A DNA stretch of 64,000 nt, from the NCBI GenBank assembly GCA_035503515.1, contig DATJTJ010000145.1, forward strand, positions 1-64,000, written 5' to 3'. The notes under the pieces were generated by a model. That model was not told the DNA's origin. It saw nothing but the letters and a program-made list of their open reading frames with translations, and made no database searches. Source of the stretch: DAIDKA01 sp035503515 (lineage in GTDB: Bacteria; Pseudomonadota; Gammaproteobacteria; Steroidobacterales; Steroidobacteraceae). Each line of letters opens with the position of its first letter. Positions within the stretch are counted from its first letter, which is position 1. Positions 35,494 to 43,194 of this stretch are shown here, piece after piece. The position numbers were made by a program, and so were the translations under genes.

Positions 35494-36120
35494 ATGCCCA
35501 AGACCACCCTAAGTGCGCCCCTGCCGGCAAAGCAGAACCGCAGCCGCCGGACGCGCGATGCGCTGCTCGCGGCGGGCTGGAAGCTGCTCGCGAAGAGCAG
35601 CTGGGACCGGCTCAGTGTCAACGACATCGTCGCCACGGCGGGCTCCTCGGTCGGCAGCTTCTACTCGCGCTTCGCCGACAAGGATTCGTATTTCGAGGCC
35701 CTCGCCGCCGAGTGGCTGGAGCGCCGGCGCGGGCAGATGCAGGCCCTGTTCGCCAGCCTGCGCAGCGCCGATGACTACGTCGATGCGGTGATCATGGACG
35801 TCTACAACAACGTCATCGGCAGCCGCAATTTCTGGCATGCCGCCATCATCCGGGGCGTGAGCGTGCCGGATTTCTGGGGGCCGTTCCGGGAGTCCGGCCT
35901 GCGGCGCATCAAGGAATTCCTGCGGCTGCGCGCGGAGGAGCTGGGCCGGCCGCTCACGGCGCAGGAGACCCGCGACATCCGCTTCGCGTTCCAGATGATG
36001 AACGGCGTCATCAACAACGGCATCCTCAACCGCCCAGGTCCGATCATGATCGAGACCCGGGAGTTCGAGGTGGCCCTGGTCCGCAGCTTCCGCGCCGTGG
36101 CCGGCATGCCGCCCAAGTAG
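35494..36120 (+). CDS. TetR-family transcriptional regulator
   Basis: The protein has 208 residues. The N-terminal HTH (about 18-65) contains TRDALLAAGWKLL, LSVNDIVATAGSSVGSFYSRF and the usual DKDSYF continuation. The ligand domain is divergent, with an FQMMNGVINNGILNRPGP segment. The start was set at the ATG with AAGG/GAGG upstream. An earlier ATG at 35461 would add a tail. It lies just upstream of a TonB receptor on the same strand and probably represses that gene; an inverted repeat lies between them. Confidence 0.88.
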   Translation: MPKTTLSAPLPAKQNRSRRTRDALLAAGWKLLAKSSWDRLSVNDIVATAGSSVGSFYSRFADKDSYFEALAAEWLERRRGQMQALFASLRSADDYVDAVIMDVYNNVIGSRNFWHAAIIRGVSVPDFWGPFRESGLRRIKEFLRLRAEELGRPLTAQETRDIRFAFQMMNGVINNGILNRPGPIMIETREFEVALVRSFRAVAGMPPK

Positions 36121-36215
36121 GCCGCGGCTCCGACTTTCGAACAACGCACTGCGTCATGGCGTTCCCGCCCCGGAGCGCGATGCCGTGCGTCAATTCCCGT
36201 GCTTGACTCAAAAAC

Positions 36216-36235
36216 AGAATCCGTGTTCTGATTCT
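36216..36235. promoter_or_regulatory. Candidate operator upstream of the TonB receptor
   Basis: AGAATC and its complement GATTCT are separated by eight bases, in an AT-rich island of otherwise GC-rich DNA. It lies between the TetR gene and the receptor start, 63 bases before the latter. TTGACT is present at 36203-36208 but no -10 box lies at correct spacing. Confidence 0.4.
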
Positions 36236-36298
36236 AATATTACGAAAAGTGACCGGTCCTTCGCAGGTGCCGGGCAACCAGAACGAGCAGGGGGTTTC

Positions 36299-39200
36299 AT
36301 GAACAGGAAGCTGATTCCCGTGTACGTGTGCGCGGCGGTCGCCGCGTCCGTGCAGGCCAGGGCCGCGGATGCTCCGGACCAGACACTGCAGGAAGTGGAG
36401 GTCACGGGCTCGCGCATCCAGCACGTCGGCATGACCTCACCGACGCCGGTCACGTCGGTGTCGCTGGAGGAACTCACCTCCATGGCGCCGACGACGCTGA
36501 TCGATGCGCTGGTGGAGCTGCCTCAGTTCTACGGCAGCGCCACGACCAGCAACTTCAACACCGGCGCCAACGGTTTCTTCACCTCCCCCGGCGGCGGTTC
36601 GCTGGACCTGCGGGGTCTGGGCACCAAGCGGACGCTGACCCTGCTCGATGGCCGGCGCATGGTGGATTCCACCCTGTACGGTGGCCCCGACATCAACCTG
36701 TTTCCCCAGGCGGTGATCACGCGGGTGGACACCGTCACCGGCGGGGCGAGCGCGGCCTACGGCACCGATGCGGTCGCGGGCGTCGTCAATTTCATCCTCG
36801 ACACCAAGTTCAATGGCTTCAAGGCCACGGTCCAGGGCGGTGAGACCAGCCGCAGCGACAACCGCAACGAGGAGGTGTCGGCGACCTTCGGCCACAACCT
36901 CGGCGAGCACGCCCACATCATCCTGTCCGGGGAGCACTACGGCGAGGATCCGGTGTACACCTGGAAGGGCAGGGACTGGTACCAGAGCTGGGGCCTGCTG
37001 CAGAGCACCGCCGCGGGCGCCGGCAGCAGTCCGTCCAATCCCCGCTTCTATCCCGCCCCGATGGTGACTTCGCTCAATGCCTCCTATGACGGAGTCATCA
37101 CCGCCTGGCAGGCGACGCCCGGCAATACGGTGCCCGCCTCGTTCGGGCGCAGCATCTTCAACAGCGACGGCACCCTGAGCCCGTTCGTGCTGGGCTCGCA
37201 GGTGTCGACGGCGACCAATGCCCAGTCGACCCTCGGCGGCGGCAGCGGCACGGACAACAACTCGGACCGGCCGGACGTCGAGCCGCAGTCCAGCCGCACC
37301 AGCTTCTTCAGCTATCTCGACGGGGACGTGACCGATTACCTGAACGTCTACTTCCAGGGCCTCTATGCCGATGAAATGGTGAAGACGACCACCACCGGCG
37401 GCCTGTTCTCCTCCACCAGCGGCCAGCCGATCACGATCTACGCCAACAACGCCTACCTGCCGGCGAGCCTCGCGCAGGCCATGGCCGCGAACAACATCGC
37501 CTCATTCACGTTCGGCCGCATCGGTGACAGCCTCGACATCGCCGACGACGCCTACGTAGAGAACGACACCCGGGTGCGATCGGGCACGCTCGGCTTCAAG
37601 TCCAAGGTGCCCGGTGGCCTGTTCAAGGACTGGGCGCTCGATGGCTACTACCAGTTCGGCGAGACGGACCTCGCGGCCCGCCAGATCGGCGGCATCCGCA
37701 TCGATCGCATCTTCCTGGCCCTCGATGCCGTCCGCAATCCCGCCACCGGCCAGATCGAATGCAATGTCACGCTGACCTCGGGTCAGTATCCGGGCTGCGT
37801 GCCGCTCGACCTGTTCGGTCGCGGCAATGCCTCGCAGGCCGCCATCGACTGGGTGACGGGCTACGACCCGGGCGTGGCGGTGACGACGACGCCCTACTAT
37901 GCGAGTGGCTCGCAGGGCACGTTCAGCTACATCGGTGGTGCCGACAAGGTCCGCGACGTGGACATCCAGCAGAGCAACGGCGAATTCGTCGCGTCCGGGG
38001 ACGTCTACAAGGGCTGGGGCGCGGGGGCGCTGTCCATGGCGCTGGGCGCGACCTACCGGCGCGAGGCCCTCAACCAGGTCGTGCTGGATTCGCAGGGCAA
38101 TTCCTCCACCAGCCCGAACGTGTTCCCGGTGCCGGCGAACAATGCCACTCTCGGCATCCGCGGCGCGCCCCCGGGCGCGGTCAACAATTCGGTGGACACC
38201 CAGTTCTCGAAAGTGCCGTTCGTGAAGGGCGAGTTCGACGTGAAGGAGGTGTTCGCCGAAACCGAGGTCCCGCTCATCGCCCACACGTTCCTGCTGCAGC
38301 AGTTCAACTTCAACGGCGCGGTGCGCTGGGCCGACTACAGCGGCAGTGGCTCGATCCTCGCGTACAAGATGGGCCTCGACGATGAGGTGATCTCCGACGT
38401 GCGCCTGCGGGCGACCTATTCGCGGGACGTACGTGCCGCGAATCTGGACGAGCGGTTCGACCGCACCGGCGGTGCATCGAGCGTCATCGACTACGGCGTG
38501 GCGGGCAATCCCACCGAGAACATCACCATCGTGCAGGGCGGCAACCCGGCCGTGAAGCCGGAGACGGCCGACACCGTGACCGCCGGCGTGGTCTACCGTC
38601 CGCAGTGGCTGAGCGGGGCGGATCTGTCGGTGGACTGGTTCGACACCTCGCTCAAGGATGCGATCCAGGCCTACACGGCCCAGCAGATCGTCACGGCTTG
38701 CTACCAGCAGCACATCACCGACCAGTGCGCGAACATCACCCGAAACCCCGACGGCACCATCTTCATCGTCAACCAGACCTACCAGAACATCGCCAAGGCC
38801 GAAGTCGGGGGGGTCGATGTCGAAACGGGATACATGCACGGCGTCCACCTGCTGGGCGGCGGGCCGGAGATCCTCTCGGGTCGCGCCTTTGTCAGCTACC
38901 TGAAAACAAATTCCACGACCAGTTCGAATGGCGTGAAGACGGAGTTCGCAGGCGATGTCGGCACGATGGGGCTGCCGAGCTGGAAGGCGACGGCCTACCT
39001 GCAGTACGCCAATGGACCCTTCACGGCCTTCTTCGAGGGCCGGTTCATCGACGGCGGCAAGCTGAGCGCGACCTACAACCTCACCGGCTGGGACGTGGCC
39101 CGGAACCATGTGCCGTCCGTCACGTACTACGACCTGCGCCTGTCCTACGACATCCAGGTCGGGCCCACCACCGTGCAGTTGTACGGCGTCGTCAACAACC

Positions 39201-39328
39201 TGTTCGACAAGGCCCCGCCGCTCGCGCCTTCGTACGTCGCCCTGTCGAGCTCGCCCATACAGACCAATCAGAGCCTGTACGACGTGCTGGGGCGCCGTTT
39301 CACGGTGGGCCTCAAACTGCAGTTGTGA
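36299..39328 (+). CDS. TonB-dependent outer-membrane receptor
   Basis: The protein has 1009 residues. A signal peptide (about 1-22) is followed by the TonB-box region LQEVEVTGSRI, a plug (GGGSLDLRGLGTKRTLTLLD, GPDINLFPQAVITRVDTVTG, YGTDAVAGVVNFIL), and a large barrel ending in VGLKLQL. The VTGSRI/RTL-LLDGRR type is frequent in xanthomonads, sphingomonads and Steroidobacter-like bacteria, and often imports oligosaccharides, peptides or hydrophobic compounds. The start at 36299 was chosen for its signal peptide and GGGG-rich Shine-Dalgarno site. It follows a TetR gene and precedes an MBL-fold hydrolase. Confidence 0.92.
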   Translation: MNRKLIPVYVCAAVAASVQARAADAPDQTLQEVEVTGSRIQHVGMTSPTPVTSVSLEELTSMAPTTLIDALVELPQFYGSATTSNFNTGANGFFTSPGGGSLDLRGLGTKRTLTLLDGRRMVDSTLYGGPDINLFPQAVITRVDTVTGGASAAYGTDAVAGVVNFILDTKFNGFKATVQGGETSRSDNRNEEVSATFGHNLGEHAHIILSGEHYGEDPVYTWKGRDWYQSWGLLQSTAAGAGSSPSNPRFYPAPMVTSLNASYDGVITAWQATPGNTVPASFGRSIFNSDGTLSPFVLGSQVSTATNAQSTLGGGSGTDNNSDRPDVEPQSSRTSFFSYLDGDVTDYLNVYFQGLYADEMVKTTTTGGLFSSTSGQPITIYANNAYLPASLAQAMAANNIASFTFGRIGDSLDIADDAYVENDTRVRSGTLGFKSKVPGGLFKDWALDGYYQFGETDLAARQIGGIRIDRIFLALDAVRNPATGQIECNVTLTSGQYPGCVPLDLFGRGNASQAAIDWVTGYDPGVAVTTTPYYASGSQGTFSYIGGADKVRDVDIQQSNGEFVASGDVYKGWGAGALSMALGATYRREALNQVVLDSQGNSSTSPNVFPVPANNATLGIRGAPPGAVNNSVDTQFSKVPFVKGEFDVKEVFAETEVPLIAHTFLLQQFNFNGAVRWADYSGSGSILAYKMGLDDEVISDVRLRATYSRDVRAANLDERFDRTGGASSVIDYGVAGNPTENITIVQGGNPAVKPETADTVTAGVVYRPQWLSGADLSVDWFDTSLKDAIQAYTAQQIVTACYQQHITDQCANITRNPDGTIFIVNQTYQNIAKAEVGGVDVETGYMHGVHLLGGGPEILSGRAFVSYLKTNSTTSSNGVKTEFAGDVGTMGLPSWKATAYLQYANGPFTAFFEGRFIDGGKLSATYNLTGWDVARNHVPSVTYYDLRLSYDIQVGPTTVQLYGVVNNLFDKAPPLAPSYVALSSSPIQTNQSLYDVLGRRFTVGLKLQL

Positions 39329-39386
39329 TCCGATCCCATCGTCGCATAACGTGGCATGCCGACGGGTCATGCAGCAGGAGAGAGGG

Positions 39387-40454
39387 ATGTCCGGGACGAG
39401 ACCGGTGACAAGACGGGGTGTCCTCAGCCAGGCACTGGCCCTGACGGCCGTGACGCTGGTACCGACGGCGCTGTCGCGCCGCGCGGCGGCGCAGGACAAT
39501 GGGGGTGGCATCGCGACCGTTACGATACCGAACCAGCGCGGTCCGAGGCCGGGCACCTGGCTCGTGCTGCTCGGTACGCGCGCCGGTCCGGGCATCGATC
39601 TTGCCCACGGACAGACGGCGAGTGCCGTCGTCGTCGATGGCCGGCCCTATCTCGTCGACTGCGGCTATGGAACCCTGCGGCAGCTGGTGGCGAGCCATGT
39701 GGGCTACCAGCAGATCAGTACGATCTTCTTCACGCACCTGCACGATGACCACACCGGCGACCTGCCCGCGCTGCTCTCGTATCAATGGACCAACGGCAAG
39801 ACCACGGCAACCGATGCGTACGGTCCTTTCGGAACCAGCCGGCTGGTGACGGCCTGCCTGGCCGTGATCCGGGACAACGTGGAGATCCGCACCGCGGATG
39901 AGGGCCGCACGGTCGATGCCAACGCACAGTTCCACGGACACGACGTCGCGGCGTCGGATGCGCCGGTGCCGGTCTTCAAGGACGACAGGATCACGGTGAC
40001 GGCGATCGAGAACACGCACTATCCGGCCCGCTCCAAGGCCAAAATGATGCACCGGAGCCTGGCGCTGCGCGTGCAGACCAAGGATCGCTCCATCGTGTTC
40101 GCGGGCGACACGGCCTACTCGGCGAACGTGGCGAAGCTCGCGCGCGAAGCGGACGTCTTCGTCTGCGAGATCGCCGATGCCGGGATGCTCGAGCAGATGG
40201 AGGAGCGGGCGAAGCAGGCCGCGGCCGCCGGCAATCCCAACAACATCTACCGTCACGTGGCCGAAACGCATTCCTCCCCCGCCGACGTGGCCCGCATGGC
40301 CTCGGAGGCCAACGTCAAACTGGTCGTTCTCAATCATCAGCTGGCCGGGCCGACCGTCGGCAATGTGGCCTATCCCGCGACGGCCTTCATCGACGCCGTC
40401 CGCAAGGGCTACACCGGAGAGGTCGTTGTAGGACAGGACCTCATGGTGCTCTGA
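39387..40454 (+). CDS. Tat-exported metallo-beta-lactamase-fold hydrolase
   Basis: The protein has 355 residues. The N-terminus has a twin-arginine signal (TRRGVLSQALALTAV). The MBL metal motif is HLHDDH (His117, His119, Asp121, His122). A later FAGDTAYS supplies the bridging Asp, and NHQLAG near the C-terminus supplies the last His. The layout is of the ribonuclease-Z/arylsulfatase-like branch. Tat export fits folding with its metals in the cytoplasm before secretion. GGAGAGAGGG precedes the ATG. It lies 58 bases after the TonB receptor and may process the compound that receptor imports. Confidence 0.85.
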   Translation: MSGTRPVTRRGVLSQALALTAVTLVPTALSRRAAAQDNGGGIATVTIPNQRGPRPGTWLVLLGTRAGPGIDLAHGQTASAVVVDGRPYLVDCGYGTLRQLVASHVGYQQISTIFFTHLHDDHTGDLPALLSYQWTNGKTTATDAYGPFGTSRLVTACLAVIRDNVEIRTADEGRTVDANAQFHGHDVAASDAPVPVFKDDRITVTAIENTHYPARSKAKMMHRSLALRVQTKDRSIVFAGDTAYSANVAKLAREADVFVCEIADAGMLEQMEERAKQAAAAGNPNNIYRHVAETHSSPADVARMASEANVKLVVLNHQLAGPTVGNVAYPATAFIDAVRKGYTGEVVVGQDLMVL

Positions 40455-40493
40455 AGCCTGTTACGCCCCTGAAAGCCAGAGGGTGTAGATTGC

Positions 40494-40516
40494 GGGTCGG
40501 TCCGCGTAACCGACCC
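40494..40516 (+). repeat. 8-bp hairpin in the leader of the His-rich protein gene
   Basis: GGGTCGGT and ACCGACCC pair around a 7-base loop. The hairpin ends 20 bases before the ATG at 40537. It may be an operator, a leftover terminator of the MBL gene, or a mRNA leader structure. No T-run follows. Confidence 0.45.
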
Positions 40517-40536
40517 CTTCATCCTGGGAGAAGCTA

Positions 40537-40791
40537 ATGAAGAAAGTCATCATTGCTGCGATGTCCGCTACGCTCGTCACCACGGTCGCCCTCGCCTACG
40601 AGATCCACCACCCGAATCTGCGTGACGCGCATCACGAGGCGGAAAATGCGATCCACCACATCGAGGCTGCCCAGAAGAACAACATCGGCCACGAGTTCGG
40701 TGGCCACGCCGAAAAGGCCATCGATCTGCTCAGGCATGCGCAGGAAGAACTGGACGAGGCGGACAGGTACAACGACGCGCACCACCGGTAG
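40537..40791 (+). CDS. Small His-rich periplasmic protein (SmbP-like)
   Basis: The protein has 84 residues with a signal peptide (about 1-20, cut after ALA). The mature 64 residues are helical and contain 11 His, mostly in HH or HxxxH spacing, mixed with Glu and Asp. HEAENAIHHIEAAQ and GHAEKAIDLLRHAQEEL look like paired amphipathic helices. The pattern is like small metal-binding protein SmbP, a periplasmic copper/nickel-binding helical bundle. Metal binding is inferred from composition. It stands alone between a leader hairpin and a terminator-like hairpin. Confidence 0.7.
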   Translation: MKKVIIAAMSATLVTTVALAYEIHHPNLRDAHHEAENAIHHIEAAQKNNIGHEFGGHAEKAIDLLRHAQEELDEADRYNDAHHR

Positions 40792-40808
40792 GCGTCCGCC
40801 CAGGCGCG

Positions 40809-40837
40809 GGCAGGGGGGGTTATGCGCCCCTCCTGCC
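40809..40837. terminator. Hairpin between convergent ends
   Basis: GGCAGG and CCTGCC pair around an inner G-run/C-run stem with one mismatch. It follows the His-rich gene and faces the end of the decayed CMD gene on the other strand, so it could stop transcription from both sides. The T-rich tail is weak. Confidence 0.45.
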
Positions 40838-40853
40838 GTTTGCGCCGCACAAA

Positions 40854-41169
40854 CTATTCTGATTCCCGGGGGAGCTGGGCGGCACTCGCCGCGACGGGAT
40901 AGTGCGCGACGTTGAGCTGCATGGCGAGAAGGTCGCATCCGAGACCTGTCTGTTCCTGAGCAGTTCGTGCGTGAAGTCGAACACCGTCTCCTCATCCGCG
41001 TTCATCGCAGGCGGCCGCCGGCCGGCGGCGATGGCATCGACGAGCTGCCTGCGGATTCCAACTTTCAGCGCAATGGGATAGTGCACCGACCACTAGGCAG
41101 GCGGTCCTGTGACGAAGTGGCGAAGGATGCCAGTGCGGCCAGAATCAGTATCGCAATTCGAGATCTCAT
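40854..41169 (-). pseudogene. Remnant of a secreted carboxymuconolactone decarboxylase-family gene with two internal deletions
   Basis: Three pieces in two or more frames line up in order on the minus strand. The first is a signal peptide starting at 41169 (MRSRIAILILAALASFATSS, then QDRLP). The second is a middle piece, HYPIALKVGIRRQLVDAIAA, continuing to DADEE-like TVFDFTHELLRNRQVSDATF. The third is an end piece, MQLNVAHYPVAA, to a TAG at 40854. These match the start, core and end of exported CMD-family proteins. About 80-90 residues are missing at the first junction and about 25 at the second, each with a frame change. The gene cannot make a folded product. Confidence 0.7.
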
Positions 41170-41267
41170 GGGCCGTCTCCGGGTCCGCGATGCGCGCCCC
41201 GGATCATGACGCAGCGGGCGGGCGCCGGGTATCATCAGGTGAAATGGCGGGCGTGCTGAGGGCTTTC

Positions 41268-41846
41268 ATGAATCCACTCGTCACCAAGGTCCATGCCAAG
41301 GAACGGCGCTGGAGCGCCGAATTCGCCGCACTGCGGCAGCTCTGTCTCGGGGCGGGACTGAACGAAGAGCTGAAGTGGGGGCAGGCCTGCTACGACCTGG
41401 ACGGCACCAACGTCGTTGTGATCCACGGCTTCAAGGAGTACTGCGCGCTGCTGTTCATGCGCGGCGCCCTGCTCAAGGATCCGAAGAAGATCCTGGTTCA
41501 GCAGACCAGGAACGTGCAGTCCGCGAGGCAGATCCGGTTTGCCTCCCTCGCCGAGATCAAGAAACTGGCGTCGGCGATCAAGGCCTACCTCAAGGATGCC
41601 ATCGCGGTGACGAAATCCGGCGCCCGGGTGCCCATGAAGACGGTGGCGCAATTCGAGATGCCGGTGGAATTTCAGCAGCGCCTGGATGAGGACACTGAAC
41701 TGGCCGAGGCCTTCCGCGCGCTCACACCGGGCCGGCAGAAGGGCTACCTGCTGCATTTTGCCGGCGCCAAGCAGTCCGCGACCCGCGCCGCGCGGGTGGA
41801 GAGGCAAAGGCCCCGGATTCTGAAGGGGCTGGGCCTCCTCGACTGA
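41268..41846 (+). CDS. YdeI/OmdA family protein (DUF1801 domain)
   Basis: The protein has 192 residues. The N-terminal DUF1801/YdhG-like domain contains EELKWGQACYDLDGTNVVVI and KEYCALLFMRGALLKDP. The C-terminal OmdA segment has FRALTPGRQKGYLLHFAGAKQSATRAARVE and PRILKGLGL, the usual YdeI ending. Family members affect resistance to cationic peptides in Salmonella, but the molecular role is unclear. Start 41268 has GAGG at good spacing; 41244 is an alternative ATG with a poorer site. It stands alone upstream of tRNA-Thr. Confidence 0.82.
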   Translation: MNPLVTKVHAKERRWSAEFAALRQLCLGAGLNEELKWGQACYDLDGTNVVVIHGFKEYCALLFMRGALLKDPKKILVQQTRNVQSARQIRFASLAEIKKLASAIKAYLKDAIAVTKSGARVPMKTVAQFEMPVEFQQRLDEDTELAEAFRALTPGRQKGYLLHFAGAKQSATRAARVERQRPRILKGLGLLD

Positions 41847-41943
41847 CGGGCCAGGTCGGCTTGCCGGGCGCTCGCCTCGGATCAATGCGTCCATCGCATC
41901 AAAGCGTGCTCGCGCGAAAGAGGGGGCCGCCCGGCATCTGGTT

Positions 41944-41949
41944 TATAAT
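41944..41949 (+). promoter_or_regulatory. -10 box of the tRNA-Thr promoter
   Basis: A perfect TATAAT lies 17 bases upstream of the tRNA. No good -35 box is seen at the expected distance. Confidence 0.55.
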
Positions 41950-41965
41950 CCGGCTCTTCAGCGAT

Positions 41966-42041
41966 GCCGGCTTAGCACAGTTGGTAGTGCACCTGATTTG
42001 TAATCAGGGGGTCGGGGGTTCGAGTCCCTCAGCCGGCACCA
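41966..42041 (+). tRNA. tRNA-Thr (anticodon TGT)
   Basis: The 76 bases fold as a standard cloverleaf. The acceptor stem is GCCGGCT/AGCCGGC and the D arm GCAC/GTGC. The anticodon arm is CCTGA-TTTGTAA-TCAGG with TGT at the anticodon. The T arm is GGGGG-TTCGAGT-CCCTC. The CCA tail is encoded. Its 3' end is partly repeated at 43059-43071, which suggests it has served as an integration site. Confidence 0.95.
42027..42039 (+). repeat. Putative attachment-site copy inside tRNA-Thr
   Basis: CCTCAGCCGGCAC in the T arm and acceptor stem is repeated exactly, in the same orientation, at 43059-43071. Integrases often use this part of a tRNA gene. No integrase gene remains between the copies. Confidence 0.5.
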
Positions 42042-42198
42042 AAATTACTCTTACATTTCCTGCACTTGAACGCCACGCGTTGCGTCCGCTCACGCGCGCA
42101 TTGGCGCTCAAGTCTCCGCCTTGCGCAAAAGGCATGACGAGAACCTGTTTCTCTGGACTTACGCCAGCGGCAATAAAGATGAAATCCCTGACTCGGAC

Positions 42199-42687
42199 TC
42201 ATGGGTCTTCGTGTATCAGTTTGAAATTGCCGTCTAACTCGCTTGTCTTGAGCGAGAGGCTGAATCCCGAATAGCTTGGATCGGCACGCTCGTCTGATGG
42301 CACAAGTTGCCGCTCAACATCGGCGTAATTGACAGCTTGCGCATAGAATCCGATGGGCCTTGGGTCCAGCATTTCCTGCGTAATACGCACTTGCTCGCCC
42401 GACTTAAGGGTGCCCTTCCCGCCACCCGTGAAAGGTTTGGCCCAATTGGTCATATATCTGACCTCGAGATCTCTAACGGCCACATAGGTATCCCCTTTTC
42501 GCGGAAACCGCATCCCTTCAGGGATAAGACTACGCATGTACTGCCGCGCCCAGTCGATCTCCGGGCTACCTACAGTCTTGCGCTCACCTCGTTGTGCCTC
42601 TGCTAAGAGATCCTCGATGGTTTTATTCCAGCCCGGAGGGGCCGGTGGTATAGAGTTAGCCATTTTCATGTCGATCAGGAGCCTCAC
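42199..42687 (-). CDS. Orphan protein of unknown function, start overlapping the DUF433 gene
   Basis: The frame gives 162 residues from a GTG that overlaps the DUF433 stop, or 154 from an ATG at 42663. The first codons read MRLLIDMK, which looks like the beginning of DUF5615 PIN-like toxins, the normal partners of DUF433. The following sequence (SIPPAPPGWNKTIEDLLAEA, FPRKGDTYVAVRDLEV, LKSGEQVRITQEM, GFSLSLKTSELDGNF) is not toxin-like and I do not recognise it. It is mostly polar, without signal peptide or membrane segment. Codon usage looks less GC-biased than the surroundings. It lies inside the putative tRNA-bounded patch. Confidence 0.5.
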   Translation of the reverse strand: MRLLIDMKMANSIPPAPPGWNKTIEDLLAEAQRGERKTVGSPEIDWARQYMRSLIPEGMRFPRKGDTYVAVRDLEVRYMTNWAKPFTGGGKGTLKSGEQVRITQEMLDPRPIGFYAQAVNYADVERQLVPSDERADPSYSGFSLSLKTSELDGNFKLIHEDP

Positions 42688-42914
42688 GAAGAGGCGCGGA
42701 TGATTTCCCGCTCCTCAGCGCGCCACGCGGCGTATTGCAGCGCCTCGCCAATGTCCGCAGCTTCGAGATAAGGGTATTCGGCAAGCAGCTGCTGGGTGGT
42801 GGCGCCTGCCGCGATCTGGCCGACAATCATGCCCACGGTGACGCGCATGCCGCGAATGCAGGGCTTGCCGCCCATGACGCCGGGCTGTTGCGTGATGCGT
42901 GCGAGTGTTGCCAT
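42684..42914 (-). CDS. DUF433 antitoxin-like protein
   Basis: The protein has 76 residues with the DUF433 signature: ARITQQPGVMGGKPCIRGMR, a short HTH-like region (VTVGMIVGQIAAGATTQQLL), and YPYLEAADIGEALQYAAW. DUF433 proteins usually act as antitoxins of a DUF5615 PIN-like toxin encoded immediately downstream. Here the downstream frame keeps only about eight toxin-like residues, so the antitoxin seems to be an orphan. The ATG at 42914 has GGAGG; an upstream in-frame ATG at 42938 is less likely. Confidence 0.8.
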   Translation of the reverse strand: MATLARITQQPGVMGGKPCIRGMRVTVGMIVGQIAAGATTQQLLAEYPYLEAADIGEALQYAAWRAEEREIIRASS

Positions 42915-43058
42915 AGGGCGCCTCCGTCTCGACAGCAATCATGCCTCAAGGAGGCCGGGGCGGATACGTGCCTCATCCAGATTGAGTGTGCCTAGGCGAG
43001 CCGGGATACGGGGTTGCAAGCGCCGCAAGTTATTGATTGATAAGCCCTTGAACCGGTG

Positions 43059-43071
43059 CCTCAGCCGGCAC
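43059..43071 (+). repeat. Second copy of the tRNA-Thr 3'-end repeat
   Basis: CCTCAGCCGGCAC repeats positions 42027-42039 of tRNA-Thr. With the first copy it frames about 1 kb holding the DUF433 gene and the orphan gene. It lies just before the hipBA operators. Confidence 0.5.
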
Positions 43072-43101
43072 GAGTCAGGCGCGGATGATTCATCCTGCCG
43101 A

Positions 43102-43194
43102 TGTCCCTTGTGAAGGACATCGGTACGGTAGTCCCTTATAAAGGATATGTACTTTATAGAGGACATAGGCTACTGTTGTCCCTTATGAGGGACA
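43102..43194 (+). promoter_or_regulatory. Four HipB-type operators upstream of hipBA
   Basis: Four 18-base sites follow the plan TGTCC-N8-GGACA. They are at 43102-43119 (exact), 43130-43147 (AGTCC/GGATA), 43148-43165 (TGTAC/GGACA) and 43177-43194 (exact). In E. coli HipB binds TATCC-N8-GGATA, so spacing and core agree. Sites two and three touch each other. Site four contains the hipB start codon, so a bound repressor would cover both promoter and translation start. The region is AT-rich compared with its surroundings. Confidence 0.75.

Noticed and set aside
36203..36240. TTGACT with TAATAT as promoter of the large TonB receptor
   Set aside because: The spacer is 26 bases, too long for a sigma70 promoter.
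41861..42274. Open frame running through tRNA-Thr
   Set aside because: It contains the whole tRNA gene and has no recognisable protein features.
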